A program made the position numbers and the translations under genes. Positions 34,022 to 43,544 of a DNA stretch of 64,000 bases are shown here, in pieces (within the stretch, counting starts at the first letter, position 1; every line of letters starts with the position of its first letter). The stretch is from an uncultured Pelagibacteraceae bacterium (lineage in GTDB: Bacteria > Pseudomonadota > Alphaproteobacteria > Pelagibacterales > Pelagibacteraceae). The notes beneath the pieces were generated by a model. It was given only the letters and a program-made list of their open reading frames with translations. It ran no database searches and was not told the origin of the DNA. The stretch is from assembly GCA_902598015.1 (NCBI GenBank), contig CACJZT010000004.1, positions 49,768 through 113,767 on the forward strand, read 5' to 3'.

Positions 34022-34777
34022 ATGAAACTTGTTTCCAAATCCAGAATATTGGGTTTGGTTATATTTGTAATCCCTTTGTTAACTATTAATTCTATTTTAT
34101 TATTTTCACAAAGTTTTCAATTTAAATACGAACCAGTACCTGGAAATTATTATAAAGACATAAAAATTTATGACGCCGGTAAAGCCCTTAGAGACAAACA
34201 AGATGTTCAAAGACTTGGTTTTGCAATACCTTATATTGATGGCGCGACTTCAATAAGTCGATTAGGTAGAGTATTTCCAAATTGGCTAGTATTCAAACCT
34301 TTGATGATATTTACAGGAATTTTATTATGCTTCTTCTGGAAAAATCAAAAAAAAATTTTTACAGATCTAGATACTGACCAAAAAATGGTCAATAAATTTT
34401 ATTATTTTGGATTAATAAGTGGAATAACTTTAATAATTCACAGTATATTTTTAGGTATTAAATTCGATAACGATTTATATAAGTTTTTAGTAAGATTAAA
34501 CCTTACATGTTGTGTACTATTTGCAATATCAACGAAATTTTATTTTGTAAAATGTGTCAAAAAAGTTTCTGAAACTTATCTGGAATTAAAAAACATATAT
34601 TTTAAAATACAATATTTTTTAGCACACTTACTTTTAATTATTTTATTTTTAAGCCTATTTTTACTTTTATTTGAAAACTCAAAAACTTTTATTCTAATCG
34701 TAGAATGGAATTATTTTTTTGCAATTTTCTTATTTTATTTACTTTATTCTTTAAGTTGGAGAAAAGTTACTATTTAA
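34022..34777 (+). CDS. Multi-span membrane protein (Frag1/DRAM/Sfk1-like)
   Basis: 251 residues with about six spans. A long loop after the first span has [19 protein letters not shown], reminiscent of the SISRxxxxxP motif of Frag1/DRAM/Cwh43-type membrane proteins. Cys residues (LTCCVLF) lie in a later span. The stop overlaps the convergent mnmA gene by eight bases. The family similarity is tentative and function unknown. Confidence 0.6.
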   Translation: MKLVSKSRILGLVIFVIPLLTINSILLFSQSFQFKYEPVPGNYYKDIKIYDAGKALRDKQDVQRLGFAIPYIDGATSISRLGRVFPNWLVFKPLMIFTGILLCFFWKNQKKIFTDLDTDQKMVNKFYYFGLISGITLIIHSIFLGIKFDNDLYKFLVRLNLTCCVLFAISTKFYFVKCVKKVSETYLELKNIYFKIQYFLAHLLLIILFLSLFLLLFENSKTFILIVEWNYFFAIFLFYLLYSLSWRKVTI

Positions 34778-35885
34778 TCCAACCCCCACCAAGCACTTTG
34801 TCACCAAATTGATCTTTTTTATAAAAAACACATGCTTGTCCGGGAGATATACCATCTTCTGGATTTTTTAAACTGACCTCGGCTTCATTTTGATTTAATA
34901 AACTTATTTTTGCATCTAATAGCTTGCCAGTAGATCTAACTTTAACTAGCACATCTTCAGCTAATTCACTCTGATCTGATAATAAATTTATATTTTTCAA
35001 ATTAATTTTCTTTTTCCCAAGGTGCTCTCTTCCACCGACAATAATCTCATTATTTTTAGCATCAATTTTTATTACATATAATGCTTCTTTGTCGGCAACT
35101 TTTATTCCTTTTCTTTGCCCAATAGTAAAATTAACAATTCCATCATGCACACCGATTACTTCACCATTTAAATTTTTAATATTGCCTTTTTTAAATGATT
35201 CTGGTTTAAATTTTTTTATTACAGATGAATAATCTCCGTTAGGAACAAAACATATGTCTTGACTATCCGGTTTATCTGCAACATTTAAATTTAGATTTTT
35301 CGCTATATCTCTAGTTTCTTTCTTTAGCATGCCTCCCAATGGAAAACGTAAATAATTCAATTGTTCTCTAGTTGTATTGAAAAGAAAATAACTTTGATCT
35401 CTATTTTCATCTATTGCCCTATACATATTATTTTTTTCATTAATTGTTATATTTTTTACGTAATGACCTGTAATCAAAGCATCGGCTTTTAAATCTTTAG
35501 CAACATCAAATAAATCTTTAAATTTAACAGTTTGATTGCACTGTACACATGGTATCGGAGTTTCTCCTTTTAAGTAACTTTCTACAAAATTATCGATAAC
35601 TCCTTGCTTAAATTTATCTTGGTAATAAAGAATTTTATGATCAATATCTAATTTATGAGCAACTCTTTTTGCATCTATAACATCCTGTCCAGAACAACAT
35701 ACTTTTGATTTAACAACTTCTTTACTATCGTTGTATAGTTTTAACGTTATGCCGGTAACATTATATCCTTGCATTTTCATCAAACCTGCAACAGTAGATG
35801 AATCTACGCCACCAGACATAGCTACAATTACTTTTGTATCAGAGGGTTTTTTATTTAATCCAATTGAGTTCAACTCTAAATTCAT
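34770..35885 (-). CDS. mnmA: tRNA-specific 2-thiouridylase
   Basis: 371 residues. N-terminal ATP-pyrophosphatase motif [15 protein letters not shown], the catalytic [10 protein letters not shown], the second Cys in [22 protein letters not shown], and C-terminal [12 protein letters not shown]. It installs 2-thiouridine at the wobble position of Lys, Glu and Gln tRNAs using sulfur from a relay. Monocistronic on the minus strand. Start at 35885 gives a usual length. Confidence 0.95.
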   Translation of the reverse strand: MNLELNSIGLNKKPSDTKVIVAMSGGVDSSTVAGLMKMQGYNVTGITLKLYNDSKEVVKSKVCCSGQDVIDAKRVAHKLDIDHKILYYQDKFKQGVIDNFVESYLKGETPIPCVQCNQTVKFKDLFDVAKDLKADALITGHYVKNITINEKNNMYRAIDENRDQSYFLFNTTREQLNYLRFPLGGMLKKETRDIAKNLNLNVADKPDSQDICFVPNGDYSSVIKKFKPESFKKGNIKNLNGEVIGVHDGIVNFTIGQRKGIKVADKEALYVIKIDAKNNEIIVGGREHLGKKKINLKNINLLSDQSELAEDVLVKVRSTGKLLDAKISLLNQNEAEVSLKNPEDGISPGQACVFYKKDQFGDKVLGGGWIK

Positions 35886-35926
35886 GTGGTGGTATTTATA
35901 CTCATTTCTATTATAAGTAAAATCAA

Positions 35927-36094
35927 ATGATTTTAGATTTTGAACCAGGTGATAAAGTTATAAATCCTAATAATAAAGATTGGGGAATAGGACAAGTACA
36001 GTCAATTATTAAAGAAAAAGTAACTGTAAATTTTGAAAATGTGGGAAAAAAAGTTATCAATGCTAAAAATATCGAATTGGAAAAGTTAGAATAA
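35927..36094 (+). CDS. DUF3553 family small protein (55 aa)
   Basis: 55 residues. The pattern [22 protein letters not shown] and [13 protein letters not shown] is the full DUF3553 domain, a small beta-barrel resembling the CarD/RapA-type fold and common in alphaproteobacteria. Its TAA directly adjoins the ATG of cysQ, so both are co-transcribed and coupled. Function unknown; nucleic-acid or RNA-polymerase interaction is a guess from the fold. Confidence 0.8.
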   Translation: MILDFEPGDKVINPNNKDWGIGQVQSIIKEKVTVNFENVGKKVINAKNIELEKLE

Positions 36095-36865
36095 ATGAAA
36101 CAAATCGAAATAAAGGCAGCTATAGAAAATCTGATTGACACTTTTTTATACGCAGGCAAAGTTTCAATAGAATTAAGGGAAAAAGGATTAACAAAAAAAA
36201 TTAAAGAAGATAATACGCCTGTTAGTAATGGTGATCTCGAGGTAAATAAAATTTTAACTGAAAAAATAAATGATTTAACTCCTCAAATACCTATTGTATC
36301 AGAAGAAACTAGTCATAATAAATCCAAGAAAGATTTAAAAAATTTTTGGTTAATAGATCCAATTGATGGTACTTATGATTACATTAATGATCTTGATGAA
36401 TTTACATTAAATGCTGGTTTAATAATTAATAATAGAGCAGTAGCAGGCATAATATATGCGCCAGCTAAAAATAGATTATTTTATTCTTATGAGAAAGGTT
36501 GTTCATTTGAAATAATTAATAATAAACATGTAAAATTAGACTGTTCAAAAATTTCGAATAATAAACTTAAATTTGTATCATATTCAAATAAACTAAAACC
36601 TGAAATTAACAAAATATATCAATCAATGAATGTTAGCGAATTTAAAAGGATGAAAAGTTCTTTAAAATTTTGTGTAATAGCTTCAAATGAATACGACGGC
36701 TATGTTGCTGAGCCTAGAGCATGTGAATGGGATATAGCAGCTGGGCATGCTATTCTTGAAAATGCAGGGGGTATAGTTACAGATTTTGAGGGAAATGAAA
36801 TACTTTACGGAAAAGAAAATTTTAAAAATCCTAGTATAATTTTGAAAAGAAATAAAAATATTTAA
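36095..36865 (+). CDS. cysQ: 3'(2'),5'-bisphosphate nucleotidase (CysQ)
   Basis: 256 residues, inositol-monophosphatase fold. Metal-binding motifs are present: SEETSHN, LIDPIDGTYDYIND, and CEWDIAAGHAILENAGG near the C-terminus. It hydrolyses 3'-phosphoadenosine 5'-phosphate to AMP, clearing a by-product of sulfate or sulfo-transfer metabolism. It abuts DUF3553 upstream and shares a base with the small membrane-protein gene downstream (TAATG). Confidence 0.88.
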   Translation: MKQIEIKAAIENLIDTFLYAGKVSIELREKGLTKKIKEDNTPVSNGDLEVNKILTEKINDLTPQIPIVSEETSHNKSKKDLKNFWLIDPIDGTYDYINDLDEFTLNAGLIINNRAVAGIIYAPAKNRLFYSYEKGCSFEIINNKHVKLDCSKISNNKLKFVSYSNKLKPEINKIYQSMNVSEFKRMKSSLKFCVIASNEYDGYVAEPRACEWDIAAGHAILENAGGIVTDFEGNEILYGKENFKNPSIILKRNKNI

Positions 36866-37014
36866 TGAGTGAACAATTAAGAATAATATTAATTATAATA
36901 GTTTCTGTATCAATTTTTGGATTAATAGTATTTGTGATGGTAAAAAACTATATCAAAAACAAAATTCAGTATTATTTAGAAGAAAAGAATAAAAAGTCTA
37001 AAGAAGATTTATAA
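36865..37014 (+). CDS. Small single-pass membrane protein (49 aa)
   Basis: ORF starting on the TAATG overlap with cysQ, 49 residues: MSEQLRI then a hydrophobic span at about 7-26 and a basic amphipathic tail (NYIKNKIQYYLEEKNKK). Its last 17 bases overlap the convergent recX gene. Tight coupling to cysQ supports real translation. No recognised family. Confidence 0.55.
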   Translation: MSEQLRIILIIIVSVSIFGLIVFVMVKNYIKNKIQYYLEEKNKKSKEDL

Positions 37015-37561
37015 TTTTCAAATATTCCTCTTTATCTAGTTCCATTACTCTCCTGGAAACTTCAAAATCAAATCCAGATCTTGCTAATATACCAATATCT
37101 TTTTTATAGAATAAAGGTCTATTATCTTCAGTTCTTGAAGGACCAATTCTTTTTTTTTTACAAACTTTTATAGCTGAAAAAAAATCTTGATCTTCATTAT
37201 TTTCATTAATTTGTTCAATTGTATTTTTTATATATTTTTCTCCAACTCCTTTACTTATTAAATAATTTCTAATCTTATTTATTGATGAACCTCTTTGGAT
37301 TAGACTTTTCGCTTTTGTTTCTGAATAAAATTTATCATTTATAAATTTAGATTTTTCTAAATCTTCAGCTACTATCTCGATCAGATCTGAAATATTGCTT
37401 CTTTTAACGTTATCAACTTTAGATCTTAAATATTTCTTTAAAAGATATGTTTTTAGCTGTTGTTTTGATGGCGCAAATTTTTCTACATAATTAAGTGCAA
37501 AGTTGCGCATTTCATCAATTGTCGCTTCTAAGTTTTTTTTTTTATTTTTTATAGGAATCAT
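36998..37561 (-). CDS. recX: RecX family regulatory protein
   Basis: About 187 residues when started at the Met of MIPIKNKKKN; an upstream ATG at 37600 would add 13 residues but would run into the divergent gene. Seen: RNFALNYVEKFAPSKQQLKTYLLKK, FINDKFYSETKAKSLIQRGSSINKIRNYLISKGV and GFDFEVSRRVME, as in the helical RecX fold. RecX binds and modulates RecA filaments. It is not next to recA here. Confidence 0.85.
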   Translation of the reverse strand: MIPIKNKKKNLEATIDEMRNFALNYVEKFAPSKQQLKTYLLKKYLRSKVDNVKRSNISDLIEIVAEDLEKSKFINDKFYSETKAKSLIQRGSSINKIRNYLISKGVGEKYIKNTIEQINENNEDQDFFSAIKVCKKKRIGPSRTEDNRPLFYKKDIGILARSGFDFEVSRRVMELDKEEYLKIINLL

Positions 37562-37588
37562 TATTGCATTTAATATAATATAACCCTG

Positions 37589-38062
37589 ATGATTGAACAA
37601 ATATCTGCATTTTTTACAGTAGAAATGATCTATATGTGGTTGAATATAGGTGTAATACCTTTTTGGTTAATGCTTATTATTTTTCCACAAACTAAAGTTT
37701 GTGGTTTATTTGTTACATCAATAATTCCAACATTTATTTTGGCAAGTGTTTATGTTTATCTATTATATATATTCTTTTTTGCCGGATATGATTTTGATAA
37801 AAACTTTATTTTATATTTAAGTTTTTATGATCTTGCTGAGCTTTTTGAGAATAATGAGTTTTTAATTTTATTTTGGACGCACTTCTTGGCTATAAATTTG
37901 TTTTGTGGATCTTGGATTGTTAGAGATAGCCAGAGGTTTTATATGTCAAAAATTCTAGTCTTTTTTCCTTTAATAATCACATATTTTATTGGTCCTTTAG
38001 GATTATTTATATACTGGGTGATAAGAATTTTTTTCGCAAAGAGAATAAGTTTGTTTGATTAA
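37589..38062 (+). CDS. DUF4281 / ABA4-like membrane protein
   Basis: 157 residues, four predicted spans. WLNIGVIPFWLMLIIFP, HFLAINLFCGSWIVRDSQR and FPLIITYFIGPLGLFIYWVI are the characteristic DUF4281 blocks, shared with plant ABA4. Function in bacteria unknown; a carotenoid-related role is suggested by the plant member only. It starts near the recX start on the other strand and ends four bases before the convergent rhodanese gene. Confidence 0.82.
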   Translation: MIEQISAFFTVEMIYMWLNIGVIPFWLMLIIFPQTKVCGLFVTSIIPTFILASVYVYLLYIFFFAGYDFDKNFILYLSFYDLAELFENNEFLILFWTHFLAINLFCGSWIVRDSQRFYMSKILVFFPLIITYFIGPLGLFIYWVIRIFFAKRISLFD

Positions 38063-38065
38063 TTT

Positions 38066-38452
38066 TTATTTCTCTACTTTAAAGCCACTGCTCTTCATTT
38101 GAGAAAAGCCACCGTCAATATGTGAAATTTTTTCAAACCCCATATCTTTCAATGATTTTGTAGCTAGTGCAGATCTTAATCCACCTGCACAAAATAAAAC
38201 CATTTCTTTGTTCATATCTATCTTGCCTTCTTTAAAGTAAGGACTATCTGGATCCATCCAAAACTCTAACATCCCTCTAGGAATGTGATGAGAATTTTCT
38301 ATTCTTCCCATTTTCTCAAGTTCTCGAATATCTCTTATGTCAATTAAATTGCATTTATCACTGTTTACCATCTCCAATGCTTCCGTTGGAGAAAGTGTCT
38401 TGATTTCTGTCAAAGCTTCTGCGACCAATGTTTGTGCTGATTTAATGCTCAT
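38066..38452 (-). CDS. Rhodanese-like sulfurtransferase
   Basis: 128 residues, single rhodanese domain. LIDIRDIRELEKMGRIENSHHIPRG and the active loop LFCAGGLRSALA with Cys88. It probably carries a persulfide and may act in sulfur transfer or sulfite/thiosulfate chemistry; the acceptor is unknown. Divergent from bcp with 43 bp between starts. Confidence 0.88.
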   Translation of the reverse strand: MSIKSAQTLVAEALTEIKTLSPTEALEMVNSDKCNLIDIRDIRELEKMGRIENSHHIPRGMLEFWMDPDSPYFKEGKIDMNKEMVLFCAGGLRSALATKSLKDMGFEKISHIDGGFSQMKSSGFKVEK

Positions 38453-38495
38453 AAAGGTTTAATACATCATTATAAATTTTAATCTACGAAAAAAT

Positions 38496-38945
38496 ATGCC
38501 AAATAAAGCTCCTAATTTCAAAATCCCATCAACTAATTCAAAACTTTTAGAGTTAAAGAAAATCAAAAGCAAATATAAAGTTTTATATTTCTATCCAAAG
38601 GATAATACGCCAGGCTGCACAATTGAAACAAAAGACTTCAATTCTCTACTTTCACAATTTAAAAAACTAGACTGTGAAGTTATTGGTATTTCTAAAGATA
38701 GTATGGAAAGTCATGAAAAATTTAGAGATAAATTTAAAATTAAATTTGATTTGGTAGCAGACGTTAAGAAAGAAGCGATTAAAGCTTACAAAGTTTGGGG
38801 TAAAAAAAAATTCATGGGTAGAGAATTTATGGGATTAATAAGAAGTACATTTTTATTAAAAGATGACAAAATTATTAAAGAGTGGCGTTCAGTAAAAGTT
38901 AAAGACCACGCAAAAGAAGTGTTAGAATTTTTAAAAACAGTTTAA
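38496..38945 (+). CDS. bcp: Peroxiredoxin, Bcp/PrxQ subfamily
   Basis: 149 residues. Peroxidatic Cys41 in DNTPGCTIETKDF. The resolving Cys that Bcp often has five residues later is absent (a Lys is there), so it may be a one-Cys type; Cys60 is the only other candidate. FMGREFMGLIRSTFLLKDD is typical. It reduces hydrogen peroxide and organic peroxides. It is followed by a strong terminator. Confidence 0.9.
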   Translation: MPNKAPNFKIPSTNSKLLELKKIKSKYKVLYFYPKDNTPGCTIETKDFNSLLSQFKKLDCEVIGISKDSMESHEKFRDKFKIKFDLVADVKKEAIKAYKVWGKKKFMGREFMGLIRSTFLLKDDKIIKEWRSVKVKDHAKEVLEFLKTV

Positions 38946-38949
38946 TAAA

Positions 38950-38976
38950 AAAAGGCCCCATTTACGGGGCCTTTTT
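38950..38976 (+). terminator. Rho-independent terminator after bcp
   Basis: AAAGGCCCC pairs with GGGGCCTTT around a short ATTTAC loop, followed by T residues. It lies between bcp and the convergent amt gene, and the flanking A and T tracts make it work in both directions. Confidence 0.9.
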
Positions 38977-39003
38977 AGTTTAACTTAAGGGAGGGAGTTA
39001 AAT

Positions 39004-40305
39004 TTAGTCTCTTATAGCGTAAGCTATTACACCAGTTTCAGTTACGTCTGTACCTTTCAGTTCAGCCTCTTTACTTAATCTGATACCCATAGTGTTTTTC
39101 ATAATTGCCCATACAATGTATGATACTACAAAAACAAATGCGTTGATCGAGATTACACCGATTAACTGTGCACTAAAGTTTGCATCAGAGTTTGTCAGTG
39201 GAACAGCTAATGTTCCCCAAACTCCAGCAAATAAGTGAGCTGGTATTGCACCAACAACATCATCAATCTTAAATGAGAATAATAGTTTTGTTCCAAACAC
39301 TACTATTAATCCACCGATTGCACCGATGAATATTGCTGCTATAGGTGCTGGCGCTAATGGTTCAGCTGTTATTGCAACTAATCCACCAATCGCACCGTTA
39401 AGCATTTGAACTACATCAGTTTTACCATACATTAATCTAGTAATTACTGCTGCTGCTAAAACACCACCACACGCTGCTAAGTTTGTATTAATAAATATGT
39501 TTGATACAGCTACTGCATCATCGAAAGTTCCCATAGCAAGCTGTGAACCACCGTTGAAACCGAACCAACCTAACCATAAAATAAATACTCCAACTGTTAC
39601 CAAAGGTATAGAAGAAGCTGCAAATGGTCTCATTGGTTTAGCTGCACCTGATTTATCAAATCTTCCTGTTCTTGCACCTAACAACATAGCACCTGCTAAA
39701 GCTGCAGCACCACCAGTTGAGTGTACAAGAGTTGAACCAGCAAAATCAGAGAAACCTAAAGCGGCTAACCAGCCACCACCCCACTGCCATCCCATGACAA
39801 TTGGATAAATGATTCCTGATAAAATTGCTGCAAATAAGAAGAAAGGCCATAATTTAATTCTTTCTGCTAACGTACCAGATACAATTGATACTGTTGTTGC
39901 ACAGAATACCATTTGGAAATACCAATCCGAACCATCAGCATATCCTGTATCAACAGCACTTGCATCAGACCACGGTGTGAATGTTCCTATATAGCCACCT
40001 TCTGGAATTCCATATGCTAGATTATAACCAACCATCCAGAACATAATTCCAGCGATAGAAAATAATCCTATATTTTTTGCACAAATTACAGATACACTTT
40101 TTGAAGTTACCATTCCTGATTCTAGCATCGCAAATCCGCAAGCCATAAACATGACAAGAAAACCACAAACTAAAAATAGAAATGTATTAAAAATAAATCC
40201 AACTTCTGCAGAGACTGTAGATTCGGCATAACCTACACTTGTCATGTTTAGTAAGAAAAACAAACTTACTAAAGGACCGACAAGTTTTTTTAAATGTTTA
40301 GTCAT
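39004..40305 (-). CDS. amt: Ammonium transporter (Amt)
   Basis: 433 residues with an N-terminal signal-like segment and 11 spans. FGFNGGSQLAMG, AMLESGMV, STGGAAALAGAM and CGGVLAAAV are Amt signatures. The twin pore His are expected in LVHSTGG and the later AHLFAGVWG. It imports ammonium. No glnK gene is adjacent. Its start lies upstream of an AT-rich 140-bp spacer before hup. Confidence 0.95.
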   Translation of the reverse strand: MTKHLKKLVGPLVSLFFLLNMTSVGYAESTVSAEVGFIFNTFLFLVCGFLVMFMACGFAMLESGMVTSKSVSVICAKNIGLFSIAGIMFWMVGYNLAYGIPEGGYIGTFTPWSDASAVDTGYADGSDWYFQMVFCATTVSIVSGTLAERIKLWPFFLFAAILSGIIYPIVMGWQWGGGWLAALGFSDFAGSTLVHSTGGAAALAGAMLLGARTGRFDKSGAAKPMRPFAASSIPLVTVGVFILWLGWFGFNGGSQLAMGTFDDAVAVSNIFINTNLAACGGVLAAAVITRLMYGKTDVVQMLNGAIGGLVAITAEPLAPAPIAAIFIGAIGGLIVVFGTKLLFSFKIDDVVGAIPAHLFAGVWGTLAVPLTNSDANFSAQLIGVISINAFVFVVSYIVWAIMKNTMGIRLSKEAELKGTDVTETGVIAYAIRD

Positions 40306-40403
40306 TTAACCTCCATTGTTAAAAAGAGGTTCTTATAATTTTAAAAAAAATAAAAACTAATGATTGTTGTTAAAAATAGATATGCAGTTTTTGCATGTAG
40401 AAA

Positions 40404-40443
40404 CAGCCTTTATTAAGAATTTTACCATTCCTAATAAAGGCTG
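40404..40443 (-). terminator. Terminator after hup
   Basis: CAGCCTTTATTA and TAATAAAGGCTG are a perfect 12-bp inverted repeat, with inner bases GAAT/ATTC extending the stem around a short loop. On the minus strand it is followed by TTTCT. It lies 11 bp after the HU stop, so it ends that transcript. Confidence 0.8.
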
Positions 40444-40454
40444 TTAAATGAGAT

Positions 40455-40730
40455 TTACTTGTTAAATACTTCTTTAAGTGCTTTAGCAGGTAAAAACTTT
40501 ACCTTTTGAGAAGCAGCGATTTGGATTTGCTCTCCAGTTCTTGGATTACGTCCAATTCGGGCTTTTCTTTTAGCCACTTTATATGTACCAAAACCTGCAA
40601 TCTTTACAGAATCGTCGTTTTTCAACGCATCTAGTATAGTATTCGTAATAGTATCAAAAGTACGCTCTGCATCAGCTTTACTTTGATTTAACGAACCAGC
40701 TAGCTTTGCTACTAATTGTTTTTTGTTCAT
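40455..40730 (-). CDS. hup: DNA-binding protein HU
   Basis: 91 residues, the full HU length. MNKKQLVAKLAGSLNQSKADAERTFD and the beta arm with RKARIGRNPRTGEQIQIAASQKVKFLPAKALKEVFNK, including the Pro residue that intercalates DNA. It compacts and bends DNA as a dimer. Monocistronic with its own terminator. Confidence 0.97.
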   Translation of the reverse strand: MNKKQLVAKLAGSLNQSKADAERTFDTITNTILDALKNDDSVKIAGFGTYKVAKRKARIGRNPRTGEQIQIAASQKVKFLPAKALKEVFNK

Positions 40731-40882
40731 TTTAGCTCCGGTTTTAAAGGTTTATGAAACTATACTTAACAAAATCATTGATAATTCAAGCTTTTTTTTA
40801 GTATATATTTTTTTTTGAACAACAATATATAGTGGTAAAAAAAGTCAATAAATCCAATGTTTTTTTAGCTATTAAAAAAGCC

Positions 40883-41992
40883 TTAAAATAAGCCTAAATC
40901 TTTAAGGTCGTTAAATGTTGCGAAAAACATCAAAGATAACAATAAAAACATTCCGATTCGAAAAAAACCTTCCTGTGTTTTTTGACTTAAAGGACGACCT
41001 AATACTTTTTCAAATGCATAAAACATCAGATGTCCTCCATCTAATAAAGGTATAGGAAATAAGTTAATTAGTCCTAAACTTATAGAAATATATGCCATCA
41101 TACTGACAAAAGGTATAATTCCAAATTCTGCAACTTGGCCAGAAATTTTAGCAATTCTAATTGGACCACCCAATTGAGAACTGTCCCCTGCCCCTGTAAA
41201 CATTGATCCAAGATATTTAAGTGATGAAGTTGTTACAAAATAAACTTCATTAAATGATTGAAGTAAAGCTTGTGCAGGTCCAAGTTTTTTATGTGTTATT
41301 TGATTGTTATAAGGACTAAGTTTAATACCTACCATCCTTTTCTTTAGTTTGTTTCCTAATTCATCAACGCTATCAACAAAATTTGGCTTTACTTTTAATA
41401 TTAACTCCTGGTCATATCTTGAAACTTTAAAATCGATAAATTCTGATGTTGACATTGCTATTAATTTAGAAACATCAAGAATACTCTCTACTTTTGTATT
41501 ATCTATTTCAATAATAACGTCATTTTTTTGCATTCCAGCAACTTCTGCTGGACTATCTTTTAATACTTCATCAATTACAGCAGGTGTAAAATCTTTACCT
41601 GCAAACATGTATATAAAAGTAAAAATGACTATAGCTAATATAAAATTAGCCAATGGTCCTCCAGCAACAATTAAGGCTCTTTGGTAAAGAGGTTTTGTTA
41701 CAAATAATTTATGTTGGTCTTCTTTGCTATATTTTTTTAGTAGTTCCTCTTGATCTGCTTGTGAGAATACATTCCTATCTCCGAAAAATTTTACATAACC
41801 GCCTAGTGGTATCCAACAAACTTTCCATCTTGTCCCTGATTTATCGTTCCATCCAAATAATTCTCGACCAAAACCTATCGAAAAATCTGTTACACCAACA
41901 CCATATCTTTTTGCAAAATAGTAATGTCCATATTCATGAATGAAAACAACAACAACAATTAATACAATAAATGGTAATATAAAATTGAGCAT
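40883..41992 (-). CDS. rseP: Site-2 intramembrane zinc protease RseP
   Basis: 369 residues, M50 peptidase. The zinc motif HEYGH (His19, Glu20, His23) is in the first span, the third ligand in NLFPIPLLDGGHL, and one PDZ domain lies between (about 125-200, AGMQKNDVIIEIDN). It cuts membrane proteins such as anti-sigma factors after a first protease. Only one PDZ domain is apparent, versus two in E. coli. Confidence 0.92.
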   Translation of the reverse strand: MLNFILPFIVLIVVVVFIHEYGHYYFAKRYGVGVTDFSIGFGRELFGWNDKSGTRWKVCWIPLGGYVKFFGDRNVFSQADQEELLKKYSKEDQHKLFVTKPLYQRALIVAGGPLANFILAIVIFTFIYMFAGKDFTPAVIDEVLKDSPAEVAGMQKNDVIIEIDNTKVESILDVSKLIAMSTSEFIDFKVSRYDQELILKVKPNFVDSVDELGNKLKKRMVGIKLSPYNNQITHKKLGPAQALLQSFNEVYFVTTSSLKYLGSMFTGAGDSSQLGGPIRIAKISGQVAEFGIIPFVSMMAYISISLGLINLFPIPLLDGGHLMFYAFEKVLGRPLSQKTQEGFFRIGMFLLLSLMFFATFNDLKDLGLF

Positions 41993-42033
41993 TTATTAAA
42001 TTATACAATAATTAGGTTTTTAATAAACATCAA

Positions 42034-43464
42034 TTATTTCAATTTCCATGCAATTATTGGTGATAAAGTTGCCGCAATAAATGAACAAAATAAAAGAGAT
42101 TGAGAAATATACAATGGTGCTAAATCCATTGGCAAAATTATGCCAAATAATATTGATATAGAAAAATCAGGACTTGGAAAAAATAATAGTCCTGCAATTA
42201 ATCCTATTAATATAGAAACATAAGCATTTTTTTCATCATAAGATTTTGAATAAAAAGTATAAAAAACACTTAGAACAGCCGCACAACAAAATAAATCTGC
42301 AATTAAGAATAAATAAAGAATACTAAATCCTTTTGATGCAACTAAAAAAGCAATGACCGAAAGAAAAATAACAAATTGTTTTGAAATATTTAAATGATTA
42401 TTTTTTAAATTTAATACTTTATCTACATCTACTATTACCAAACTTGAAATAGCATTTATTAAAGTATCAATACTACTTATTGTTAAAGAGATAGCTAAAA
42501 TTATTACAATGACTGAAAATATTATTAAATTTTCTTTTAATAAGATTGAGAAAAATGCAAGATCAGGTATCACATTAGAGTCTTGAGAGACAGCTACTAA
42601 ACCACTAAATCCCATAAAAAAGACTATTGGTAATATTATTAAAAATGAAAATATTAAACTTTTTTTTAAAACTTCGTAACTTTTTGCAGCATAAACTCTC
42701 TGCCAATTACCTTGATGAAAAAGATTAGTTGCAGCAACAGCTATAAAGAAAGTTAAACCGGCAGTATAATTTGGGAGATAACTAAAACTTAACAAATGCG
42801 GATTATTATTTTTAATAATTTCAAAGTTAAAATCGTTTGTTTCAATTGAGGTAATAAAAATCAAACTAATTATTAAAAGTCCTGTAAATACAAAAAATTG
42901 AATATTATCTGTAATTAAGGATGCTCTTAAACCTCCATATAATGTGTAAAGTAACGAACATGATATTACTATTAAAGAGGTAATCCACAACTCAGTACCA
43001 GATATGTAATTAATTAAAAAAGCTACAGCAGTAACTTCAGCGATTAAAAAGATTGTCATATAAAAAATGGAAAAAACTAAAATAAGTTTATAAAGATTTG
43101 GTCCAAATCTTAATCTTATTATTTCAATAATACTTTTGCCTTGCGGATAACTAGTTCTAAATTTTTTACCAAGATAAATTAAAATAAAGAGTGGAAATGC
43201 AGTTCCTAGTGAATAACCAATCACTGCACCAATTCCTCCCCATGTTGCTGCTGATGCGGGTCCAAATAAAATCCAAGCACCAAGTGCTGAAGCAACAAGA
43301 CTTGTTGTTAAGGATAAAGTTCCAATCGAACGGTTTGCAACTAAATAATTATTAAGTCCTTTAAATTTTTTTGAAAAATAAATTCCAATAAAAACAAATA
43401 TTAAAGAAATTGAAATAATTAATATTATTGCTGATGATTGATTGATTATATTTAAATTATTCAT
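42034..43464 (-). CDS. thiV: Sodium:solute symporter, thiamin-precursor (HMP) transporter ThiV
   Basis: 476 residues with about 13 spans of the SSS family: YLVANRSIGTLSLTTSLVASALGAW, YTLYGGLRASLITDNIQ and SSIDTLINAISSLV. A TPP riboswitch lies directly upstream and reaches its ribosome site. In SAR11 a riboswitch-controlled SSS symporter, ThiV, imports the thiamin pyrimidine precursor HMP. That combination supports the name; the substrate is inferred from the riboswitch and lineage. Confidence 0.85.
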   Translation of the reverse strand: MNNLNIINQSSAIILIISISLIFVFIGIYFSKKFKGLNNYLVANRSIGTLSLTTSLVASALGAWILFGPASAATWGGIGAVIGYSLGTAFPLFILIYLGKKFRTSYPQGKSIIEIIRLRFGPNLYKLILVFSIFYMTIFLIAEVTAVAFLINYISGTELWITSLIVISCSLLYTLYGGLRASLITDNIQFFVFTGLLIISLIFITSIETNDFNFEIIKNNNPHLLSFSYLPNYTAGLTFFIAVAATNLFHQGNWQRVYAAKSYEVLKKSLIFSFLIILPIVFFMGFSGLVAVSQDSNVIPDLAFFSILLKENLIIFSVIVIILAISLTISSIDTLINAISSLVIVDVDKVLNLKNNHLNISKQFVIFLSVIAFLVASKGFSILYLFLIADLFCCAAVLSVFYTFYSKSYDEKNAYVSILIGLIAGLLFFPSPDFSISILFGIILPMDLAPLYISQSLLFCSFIAATLSPIIAWKLK

Positions 43465-43525
43465 TTTCCCTTTCTGAATTACCGGACAGGTTCTAAGGGT
43501 ATTTCTCAGCCATCTGGCACCCCAT
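43465..43525 (-). promoter_or_regulatory. TPP (THI-box) riboswitch upstream of thiV
   Basis: The reverse strand carries GGGGTGCC, then GGCTGAGAAATACCC, GAACCTG, and AAGGGAA just before the thiV ATG, the ordered conserved blocks of the thiamin-pyrophosphate riboswitch. The P3 arm is minimal (GCC-AGAT-GGC). The last block overlaps the region used as ribosome site, so TPP binding would hide it and turn translation off. Confidence 0.9.
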
Positions 43526-43544
43526 TTACAACTTATTTCAAAGA

